A stretch of DNA of 5,824 nt, taken from NCBI GenBank assembly GCA_026648125.1, contig JAPKGD010000142.1:1-5824 (forward strand). Reading direction: 5' to 3'. A model generated the notes under the pieces. It ran no database searches. It was not told the DNA's origin and saw nothing but the letters and a program-made list of their open reading frames with translations. Both the position numbers and the translations under genes were made by a program. Source of the stretch: Bdellovibrionales bacterium (GTDB lineage: Bacteria; Bdellovibrionota; Bdellovibrionia; Bdellovibrionales; UBA1609). This document shows positions 1-5,221 of this stretch, in pieces. Numbering within the stretch: the stretch's first letter is position 1; each line of letters begins with the position of its first letter.

Positions 1-5
1 CAAAG

Positions 6-356
6 TCAACTAAATGGCTTGAAAAAGACCGGCTGAGGCTGGCGCTCTGGCTTTATGGGCTTGTCCAAACGAACTGGATTCGCCAGCCGCCATGCATAGT
101 CTCCGTGAAGGACACGATATTTACATTCTACAATCTCTACTGTGCCAACAATCAATCCTGTCGGCAGGGTACCGGGCTCAATTTTCAATCGGGCATAATA
201 ATCAAGATTGCCAGGTTTCATGGCAGCATACAAATAAACAGTGCCTCGAATATGGGTTAACTGTGAGCGATATTCTGCCCTTTTATTTCCCCGTAATATC
301 ATTTCCACATACGGCTGGCGGATACTAATCGCCAGGTTGAACTCATCTTTTTTCAT
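6..356 (-). CDS. ASCH-domain protein (116 aa)
   Basis: A small complete protein that is almost entirely one ASCH domain, a PUA-like beta-barrel fold thought to bind RNA or modified nucleosides; some members are nucleases or amidohydrolases. Visible hallmarks are the opening LAISIRQPYVEMIL (residues 8-21), the GxKxxExR motif (G23, K25, E28, R30), the strand IRGTVYLYAA (36-45), LPTGLIVGTVEIVEC (64-78), and a C-terminal YAWRLANPVRLDKPIKP followed by QPQPVFFKPF. The ATG is supported by a strong Shine-Dalgarno (AGGGAGA at 361-367) a few bases upstream; the stop is TGA. It lies 49 bp after the HEPN gene in the same direction and is probably co-transcribed with it. ASCH proteins are common as small cargo genes on mobile elements. 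The family is clear from sequence; the substrate cannot be told, and 'transcriptional regulator' labels often given to this family are not supported by anything seen here. Confidence 0.88.
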   Translation of the reverse strand: MKKDEFNLAISIRQPYVEMILRGNKRAEYRSQLTHIRGTVYLYAAMKPGNLDYYARLKIEPGTLPTGLIVGTVEIVECKYRVLHGDYAWRLANPVRLDKPIKPERQPQPVFFKPFS

Positions 357-360
357 TACT

Positions 361-367
361 TCTCCCT
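361..367 (-). promoter_or_regulatory. Shine-Dalgarno of the ASCH gene
   Basis: On the minus strand AGGGAGA lies four bases before the ATG at 356. It is the only clear ribosome binding site among the left-hand genes. It fixes the start and suggests that this gene is translated independently of the HEPN gene before it. Confidence 0.6.
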
Positions 368-405
368 ATATGCAAAATCTTGAAATCAACTTTCTATTCA
401 GGAAC

Positions 406-1806
406 CTACACTATCTTCACTTTGGACTCAAGTTGTTCTCTAATGCGTTCAAAAGACGGTTCTTTGGCAAAATACTCAAAGATTACCCAGTGATCCAGAT
501 CCAAGAAGGTCACTTCGCCGGCATTGACTGCTCTTTCGAGGAGTTCCAAGGCATATTCTTTTTTGCCCTTTAAGACATTAGCTGCCATTGGAATAACATT
601 CGAAAAAGGTTCCTGGTTGGAAAATTTTTTCAAGCCCGGAATGATTTGACGAGGGGTTTGTCGCACCCCATCCAGGATTTTCAACTTTTCTTTTTCATTT
701 CCCATCCTGTCCAAACAGATCGCATAATTGATCATCAAGATATCTTTGGTATTATGAGAAGCAAAGTGAATATTCTCGTGAACACATTTGAGTAAATTCA
801 CGCAAAAATCCAGCCGTCCTTTCCGAATAAGCTGCATGGCGATTTCTGAGATTACCCGACCCAGTTGTTTTTGATCACTATCGTCTACGTTCTCCCACAT
901 GCGCATGCTCAATAAAATCCCCCATGTATGCAAATATTCCAAGGTGGATTTTATGTAATTTTGGCTGATGCGTAACCGGTCACCAACTTTAACTCGTTTG
1001 TTGTAATCGCGATAAATTAAATCCGCACGCCCACCTCGGTGCGTTAATACATTTCGCCTTTCAAATATTTCCTTTAGGACATCCCTGGAGTATCCATTCG
1101 ATAATGTGAATTTTTTGGAAATAAAGTCCAACATATCGAATACTTTTAGCCCCCTCCCCTCAGTTTTAACAATTTTATCGGAGGTTCTTTTTTCCATTGA
1201 ATCAATATTGCTATCTTCGTTTGGAATGACTCCCTGCCCTGAAAAATATCTCTGTAACAATTGTAAAAGCAGGAGTTCAAATTGACTTGTGGCTGTAAGC
1301 AATAATCCGTGGCGGGATAATTCGCTTCTAAAGGAACCCGCACGCTGCATTCTGAGGTAAGCCCGAAAAAACTTATTTACTGTCTCTGGTTCTCGAATTG
1401 CCATCTCTCGAAAAGTATCATGAATGTCTTTTACGAATAGTTCTCTCTCATTTTCAAAACGCAAAATATCATTTGGGTCGATTTTGATCGCTTCCCAAAT
1501 CTTTTTGTAATCCAATGTCTCATCTTCAACATCTATCTGAATTAGACGGTCCAGTATTGCTTGTACTTCATCTTGGTCGTACTGTGGAAATAGATAGAAA
1601 ATCTCATTGTAGTATTCGCTGAGTTCGCCCCACTCCTTATTACCCATAGAATCCTGAATGGATAGATACAGGTCGAATAAAGCTTGCATACTGCTGTCAA
1701 ATGATTTAAGAATATCTGAAAAGCTTATTGGTTTTCCCGTCATGCGGCGATTATAGTCCAAAACAAATATTACTTTTCGTCTTTGAAGAACCTTCAATCG
1801 TGCCAT
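406..1806 (-). CDS. HEPN-motif protein with repeat-like C-terminus
   Basis: A large soluble protein, 466 aa from the chosen ATG, with no signal peptide or membrane segment. I do not recognise a named family. Its centre has the pattern of a HEPN domain: a hydrophobic helix ATSQFELLLLQLLQRYF (about residues 172-188), followed about 60 residues later by ERRNVLTHRGG, in which R251-N252-x3-H256 matches the HEPN RNase signature R-(N/H/D)-x(3-5)-H. HEPN domains are typical of RNase toxins and defence proteins, but some lack activity. The last 130 residues are helical and end FAKEPSFERIREQLESK, a style common at the end of TPR arrays. An open frame reaches 1887, but the extra 27 residues lie inside the upstream gene and read like a shadow of it. 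I therefore start at ATG 1806, which overlaps the upstream stop by 13 nt and suggests translational coupling. ATG 1743 is also possible. The gene is certain as an ORF, the HEPN call is moderate, and the RNase role is inferred. Confidence 0.72.
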   Translation of the reverse strand: MARLKVLQRRKVIFVLDYNRRMTGKPISFSDILKSFDSSMQALFDLYLSIQDSMGNKEWGELSEYYNEIFYLFPQYDQDEVQAILDRLIQIDVEDETLDYKKIWEAIKIDPNDILRFENERELFVKDIHDTFREMAIREPETVNKFFRAYLRMQRAGSFRSELSRHGLLLTATSQFELLLLQLLQRYFSGQGVIPNEDSNIDSMEKRTSDKIVKTEGRGLKVFDMLDFISKKFTLSNGYSRDVLKEIFERRNVLTHRGGRADLIYRDYNKRVKVGDRLRISQNYIKSTLEYLHTWGILLSMRMWENVDDSDQKQLGRVISEIAMQLIRKGRLDFCVNLLKCVHENIHFASHNTKDILMINYAICLDRMGNEKEKLKILDGVRQTPRQIIPGLKKFSNQEPFSNVIPMAANVLKGKKEYALELLERAVNAGEVTFLDLDHWVIFEYFAKEPSFERIREQLESKVKIV

Positions 1807-2891
1807 TCCGCTAAGGAGAGGTTGCCAAATTTTTTTGAATTTCCTTTGACGATGGCAGTTCCAGGGGGTAAATTCGTAAATGACCAACTAGCTGCATCTT
1901 GAACCCAGTCTGGACTTAGCTGTGCATAAACCAGTCGCACACCCGTCTTGCGGCTGAATTTTATGGATGTTTTTAATCGCTTCCTCGTAACAGCCTCAAT
2001 AAACGTCCTTTTTTTATGATCGTCACCCACTTCCAACCAAAACAGGGTTTCATATCCTTGAATTCTCCCCCATGCGAGAGCATCTGGATAGAAAGCAATA
2101 CCTGGCAATTTTGTTTCACTCCATCCAGTCCAAATTTCTGCATGTGGATAGGCGAATCTTAACCAGGCTGGCCATCTGCGGGATGTAGTTCTATGAGGTG
2201 TACCTATCAAATGTGGATTTAATTCCTTCGCCTTGCTAAAATCCACTCCACTTGATGCCCCCCAACTGCGCAAGGCAACGGATAATCCTTTGCGAGTTGG
2301 ATGCCACATCCAGTACGGATCCATTTTCTTTGGCTTCGACTTGTCTTTTTCGATCACCTCGCCAAGTTTGAATTTCACCTTTTTTTTCTTTTGAAGCCCT
2401 TGTAAAACATCAAGGGTTATTGTTTCAGGAAGACCCACCAGAGAAGCGATTTCCTCAAGGCTTCCTTTTCGGTTTCGGGTCAAAACCTGGAGACACTTCA
2501 ACTCTTCGCGAGAGAAATGGGAGAACTCATCATCCATCTTGGGAGGACGAGGGAGTGCAGGAGAAAATAATCTTGGACCAAAAGAGAAACTACCATAATC
2601 CGGTGTCTTGTCCTTTGAAGTTACAACATATGGAATGGAAAGTCCACGTGCCATCGAGCGTTTGACCTCCATCACATACCATTCCCCAGGTGACGTAACG
2701 CGAATCCAAAGAGATGCACCAGGTCTTTTTTTATCCAATTCGGCAACCAGTCGTTGCAATAGCGGACGATATCTAAATGGCGGCAGTCCATTCAAGGCGT
2801 CAATATCGAAGATGAAAGTGTCGGTAAAACCGCTTTCGCATTCCAGGCTGATCCAATCGGAGAAGGTTACATCACCCAGTCGAACGGTCAT
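1794..2891 (-). CDS. Winged-helix/PD-(D/E)xK-like protein, resembles replication-relaxation family
   Basis: A 365-aa soluble protein in three parts. Residues 1-110 are an unassigned beta-rich region. Residues about 126-180 look like a winged helix-turn-helix: SREELKCLQVL, then SLEEIASLVGLPETITLDVL, then a lysine-rich wing. Residues about 225-330 look like a restriction-endonuclease-fold core: FYPDALAW (D270), then FWLEVG (E287) and a basic DDHKKR (K293, K294), a D...ExG...K layout. A wHTH followed by such a core is the plan of the 'replication-relaxation' proteins of plasmids and integrative elements, and I place it nearest to them, though without a search this is tentative. The ATG comes 3 nt after the TAG of the M23 gene with only a weak ribosome site, so it is probably translationally coupled. 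Its 3' end overlaps the HEPN gene. An alternative is a nuclease effector of a defence cassette. Nuclease activity is inferred from motif layout only. Confidence 0.7.
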   Translation of the reverse strand: MTVRLGDVTFSDWISLECESGFTDTFIFDIDALNGLPPFRYRPLLQRLVAELDKKRPGASLWIRVTSPGEWYVMEVKRSMARGLSIPYVVTSKDKTPDYGSFSFGPRLFSPALPRPPKMDDEFSHFSREELKCLQVLTRNRKGSLEEIASLVGLPETITLDVLQGLQKKKKVKFKLGEVIEKDKSKPKKMDPYWMWHPTRKGLSVALRSWGASSGVDFSKAKELNPHLIGTPHRTTSRRWPAWLRFAYPHAEIWTGWSETKLPGIAFYPDALAWGRIQGYETLFWLEVGDDHKKRTFIEAVTRKRLKTSIKFSRKTGVRLVYAQLSPDWVQDAASWSFTNLPPGTAIVKGNSKKFGNLSLAEWHD

Positions 2892-2894
2892 AAA

Positions 2895-3425
2895 CTAATC
2901 CGAACAACCAATATAGATGTATTCATCAGCGGAAAAGAAACTCTGCGGGTTGAGCCATACAGCGCTTTGTTCGCCCGTTTTCTGGTGAATGCCGTAATGC
3001 AAATGTGCGCCGGTGCTATTGCCGGTGTTGCCGCTCGACCCCACCACATCGCCGTAATTCAATATCTGTCCTTCCACCACTTGGACACTACTCAGATGCG
3101 CCAGCCACACCTGATAACCATTGTTTTCCACCACCACCAGATTACCCCAGGGTCCGTTTGAACCCGCCCACACAACTTTGCCTGCGATGGTTGTGTGAAT
3201 GGGTGTGCCTTCGTTGACTGGGAAGTCTGCGCCCGTATGGGATCGGTAATGCGGGTCTTGAAAAACACAACCAAGCAAAGGCTTGTCATAGGTATCACCC
3301 CAATGTGGAATCGGACCGACCAGTGGCAAACCATAGATCTCTGAACCCGGTCCAACATAGCCATCGAAGGGAACAGCACTCATTCCGGATGGAAGTGAAT
3401 TGCCATACGAGCCGTTGTCACTGGT
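2895..3425 (-). pseudogene. M23 (LytM-type) peptidase, 5' part missing
   Basis: The C-terminal part of a zinc metallopeptidase that cuts peptidoglycan cross-bridges or stem peptides outside the cytoplasm. All catalytic elements are present: SHTGADF, with zinc ligands H (3239-3237) and D (3227-3225); LAHLS, with the catalytic histidine; and GAHLHYGI, with the HxH pair. The fold's usual DFPVNEGTPIHTTIAGKVVWAG, split here as DFPVNEGTPI and HTTIAGKVVWAG, and GDVVGSSGNTGNSTG are also clear. The protein ends a short way after NPQSFF, as is normal. The peptidase-like sequence begins at about TSDNGSYG. Upstream the frame runs on, but into unrelated transposase sequence, so the signal peptide and N-terminal region are lost. 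The open frame from GTG 3659 should not be taken as the true gene. It is followed after 3 nt by the winged-helix gene. Peptidases of this type often sit in conjugation or mobile-element clusters. Confidence 0.82.
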
Positions 3426-3620
3426 GAATGCGGCCAGGTGCACGACCGCGTCGTTGGTGTCGAACTTGCCCGAGGGCAGGCGCTCGAGGTCCAGGTCGGT
3501 CTTGATCTCGGAGTGGAACTGCTCGTGGGTGCCGTGGTGCTTGTAGAGCTCGATCACGTCGGCCATCGCCACATCGAGGCTGGTCCACCAGCCTTCGATC
3601 TCGATCTCGGGGGTGAGCAA
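3426..3620 (-). mobile_element. Internal fragment of IS1380-family transposase
   Basis: About 65 codons of a DDE transposase lacking both ends; the full protein is normally above 400 aa. In the frame starting at 3659 the stretch LLTPEIEIEGWWTSLDV is followed by VIELYKHHGTHEQFHSEIK and DLDLERLPSGKF, which is the very conserved C-terminal region of IS1380 transposases. Y39, H42, E46 and K53 have exactly the Y-(2)-R-(3)-E-(6)-K spacing, with His in place of Arg; E46 would be the catalytic acid. G+C is about 63% by count over 3421-3620, clearly above both flanks. No terminal inverted repeats, target duplication, start or stop are visible, and both flanking genes are cut at its edges. The family call is firm. 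The fragment's presence here is best explained by a misassembly through a multicopy IS, less likely by a real deletion-scarred insertion. Confidence 0.85.
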
Positions 3621-4248
3621 TTGCGCCCTCGCAAGGGTGAAGGCAACGAACATCGCCACTCGCCGATATCACACCCTGAGTAACACCCCACTGGATCAAT
3701 GCTTCAGCCGCCAAATCGACGGCATATCCTTTACCTATTCCGCCAAAATCGAGTTTCATTCCCCTTGGCATTTTCAGGTGCCCGTCCGTAAGCTCAAGTT
3801 TTTGATACCCTGATTTGTCTTGAGCCATCTTCTTCTCTTTTTTGCTCGGGACTTTTTCGTGGTCGGTAGAAAAGCCATAAGCCTCGAGGGTCAAAGCACC
3901 CAGAGTCACATCAAAGGCTCCCTTCGTTCTCTGACTTAACTCGAGGGAGGTTTTTAGAAGACTTTGCAGCCCTGGGGAGAGACGGCCGCTGCTTTCACGA
4001 TTGAGACGGCTCACTTCACTCTCTGACTTATAGGAGGAGAGCATTTCGTCGACTTCGCGCATTTTCGCGAATACAGCTTCTGAGAAGGAAAAATCTTCGC
4101 TTCTGAGCGCGACGGAACAGTCTGTCCCCATAATGACCTGAGTTCGCAAAATCATTGCTGGAATTTTTGGGTCTTGACCGGTCTGACAGGAAAGGAGGGC
4201 CAGTCCAAAGACCAACGGGAACAACCTAATCTTCAACGGATTCCACAT
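3613..4248 (-). pseudogene. apbE: ApbE-type FAD:protein FMN transferase lipoprotein, 3' part missing
   Basis: N-terminal two-thirds of the enzyme that transfers FMN from FAD to a threonine of flavoproteins such as Nqr/Rnf subunits, acting outside the inner membrane. A signal peptide ends in the lipobox LLSC, so it should be a periplasmic lipoprotein. Family blocks follow in order: RTQVIMGTDCSVAL, EVDEMLSSYKSESEVSRLN, TKGAFDVTLGALTLEAYGF, MKLDFGGIGKGYAVDLAAEAL and ISASGDVRC. After about ...EGAIAHP the frame continues to 3418 as an arginine- and proline-rich shadow of the transposase fragment. The C-terminal region with the metal-binding D-A-x-(S/T) segment is absent. The start is either ATG 4248, preceded by GAGTGGG, or TTG 4257; I prefer ATG. 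It overlaps the end of the CBS gene by 23 nt, so translation is probably coupled. In its real genome this gene is probably intact and cut here only by the junction. Confidence 0.85.
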
Positions 4249-4669
4249 CCCACTCAAAAAAGGCCCTTACAAAATCAGCTTCAGTAATTATCCCCACGAG
4301 ACGCCCCTGATCCACCACCGGTAAACAGCCAATCTTTTTTTGCCAAAGAATTTGTGCTGCTTCAAACAAAGGAGCATCGCTCGAGATTGTATTCACTTCT
4401 TTGCGCATGATTTCCCCTACAGAAACGCGTGGGGGCTGTTCAAGGTTCTTGGTCAAGGCCGGGCTGAGTTCATGAATGGCCATCCTCAATAAGTCTCGGT
4501 GGGTCACAATGCCCAAAAGCCCACCTGACTCATCCACCACGGGAACGTGGCGGATTCTCTGCCAACTTAAAAGGTCACCCAACACATCCACACTATTATG
4601 AGCAAAAAGTGAGAAAACTTCGCGAGTCATAAGGTCTTTAACCTGGAGATGAGAGCCGGGACCGGACAT
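4226..4669 (-). CDS. Two-CBS-domain protein (147 aa)
   Basis: A stand-alone Bateman module made of two CBS domains, which bind adenine nucleotides or related ligands and usually act as an energy or ligand sensor for a partner protein. CBS1 spans about residues 8-66 (VKDLMTREVFSL, then HVPVVDESGGLLGIVTHRDLLRMA). CBS2 spans about 83-138 (VGEIMRKEVNTIS, then GCLPVVDQGRLVGIITEADFVRAF). No enzyme domain is attached. The ATG has an excellent ribosome site, GGGAGG followed by TTTCA, and lies 27 bp after the response-regulator stop. The end of the gene overlaps the apbE start, so the three genes look like one transcript. Ligand and partner are unknown; a link to the neighbouring two-component pair is inferred from position only. 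Confidence 0.92.
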   Translation of the reverse strand: MSGPGSHLQVKDLMTREVFSLFAHNSVDVLGDLLSWQRIRHVPVVDESGGLLGIVTHRDLLRMAIHELSPALTKNLEQPPRVSVGEIMRKEVNTISSDAPLFEAAQILWQKKIGCLPVVDQGRLVGIITEADFVRAFFEWDVESVED

Positions 4670-4696
4670 TGAAACCTCCCGATTTCTGAACAGATT

Positions 4697-5092
4697 TTAA
4701 GCCACCTGCCCCAGGACGACTTGAATCGCCTCTTTGAGGTCAGAAAGCTTAAACGGCTTATTCAGATATGCCGCAGCTCCTGCTTTCTTCGCAATATGCG
4801 CAGTGCTGTCGGTGCCAAAAGCCGAGATCAGAATGACGGGAGTATTGGGGTGTGTCTGCTTTAGATCGGATACGAACTCAATCCCATCCATACCTGGCAT
4901 ATGAATGTCGGAAATGATGAGATCAATACCCGCATTTGCTGCCCCGCGCAGGGTGGCGAGAGCATTTCCTGCCGCCGAGAAGACCTCAGCATAATGTCCC
5001 TGAAGTTCCAAAAAGTCCTTTAACAGGGAAAGCATGGCCGCATCGTCCTCCACGACCACGATTCGTGCAGTCCGTTTTAAGGTCTGGCTCAT
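4697..5092 (-). CDS. Single-domain response regulator (131 aa)
   Basis: A receiver domain with no output domain, so it would act by protein contact or in a phosphorelay. Numbered from ATG 5092, the key residues are all present: acidic pair D16/D17 in IVVVEDD, phospho-acceptor D62 in IISDIHMPGMDG, the switch serine S90 in VILISAFG, and K112 in AYLNKPF. An open frame extends to 5203, but the ATG at 5092 is preceded by GGAGGAG and begins exactly at the receiver fold, so the 37 extra residues are rejected. It heads the unit with the CBS and apbE genes, 27 bp before the CBS gene. A sensor kinase is transcribed divergently 129 bp away and is the natural phosphodonor candidate. The family is certain; the pairing is inferred. 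Confidence 0.93.
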   Translation of the reverse strand: MSQTLKRTARIVVVEDDAAMLSLLKDFLELQGHYAEVFSAAGNALATLRGAANAGIDLIISDIHMPGMDGIEFVSDLKQTHPNTPVILISAFGTDSTAHIAKKAGAAAYLNKPFKLSDLKEAIQVVLGQVA

Positions 5093-5095
5093 GGA

Positions 5096-5102
5096 CTCCT
5101 CC
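5096..5102 (-). promoter_or_regulatory. Shine-Dalgarno deciding the response-regulator start
   Basis: GGAGGAG on the minus strand lies three bases before ATG 5092 (five if only GGAGG is counted). It supports the 131-aa protein over the 168-aa reading that starts at 5203. Confidence 0.7.
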
Positions 5103-5195
5103 ACCCTGATAAAAAGGGGACATTTCCACACCCTTTCGAGGCATTTTGTCCCACCATCCCCCGAGCTTTTGAGTTCCCACGGGATATTTGATAGG

Positions 5196-5216
5196 CTCAG
5201 CACGAATCGTGCCGAG
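5196..5216. promoter_or_regulatory. 21-bp near-perfect palindrome in divergent intergenic region
   Basis: Arms CTCAGCACGA and TCGTGCCGAG flank a central A, and 9 of 10 positions pair (only A5199/C5213 fails). It lies between the divergent response-regulator and histidine-kinase genes, just before the kinase start. This is the size and symmetry of an operator for a dimeric regulator. It has no following T-run, so it does not look like a terminator. The same bases also fit a sigma-54 element on the minus strand, listed separately. Confidence 0.5.
5199..5214 (-). promoter_or_regulatory. Candidate sigma-54 (-24/-12) promoter
   Basis: Read on the minus strand, CGGCACG-ATTC-GTGCT matches the sigma-54 consensus TGGCACG-N4-TTGCW at most positions. 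It has the invariant GG (5213-5212) and GC (5201-5200) separated by ten bases. Transcription would start near 5188 and give a leader of about 95 nt before the response regulator. The plus-strand reading of the palindrome has AG in place of GG and so would not qualify. Because the palindrome itself forces part of the match, this is only a candidate. Confidence 0.35.
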
Positions 5217-5221
5217 TCCGC

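Noticed and set aside
1750..1755. Perfect TATAAT on the minus strand just before ATG 1743
   Set aside because: No -35-like hexamer at 16-18 bp spacing (GAAAAG is found there), and it lies only 6 bp before a start inside coding sequence; probably chance.
1807..1887. 27-residue N-terminal extension of the HEPN protein
   Set aside because: It lies wholly within the upstream gene in another frame, has no ribosome site and reads as low-plausibility sequence. The start at ATG 1806 or 1743 is more sensible.
2378..2396. A-rich run (KKKK codons, minus strand) as a programmed frameshift site
   Set aside because: The reading frame continues normally on both sides with family-like sequence, and no alternative frame gives a sensible product.
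3092..3379. 95-aa minus-strand open frame inside the M23 gene, and plus-strand frames at 2967-3217
   Set aside because: They overlap strongly supported peptidase coding sequence, have no recognisable domains and look like shadows.
3418..3612. Arg/Pro-rich C-terminus of the apbE reading frame
   Set aside because: It is the transposase coding sequence read in the wrong frame and shares nothing with the ApbE C-terminal region.
3426..3620. A complete or recently inserted IS1380 element
   Set aside because: Only about 65 internal codons are present, with no terminal inverted repeats, no target duplication, and different genes on either side.
4670..4696. Small hairpin (TCTG-TT-CAGA) as a terminator between the receiver and CBS genes
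   Set aside because: The stem is only 4 bp with no T-run, and the CBS ribosome site follows at once, so co-transcription is more likely.
5093..5203. 37-residue N-terminal extension of the response regulator
   Set aside because: It would overlap the likely promoter/palindrome region. A strong Shine-Dalgarno precedes ATG 5092, which starts right at the receiver fold.
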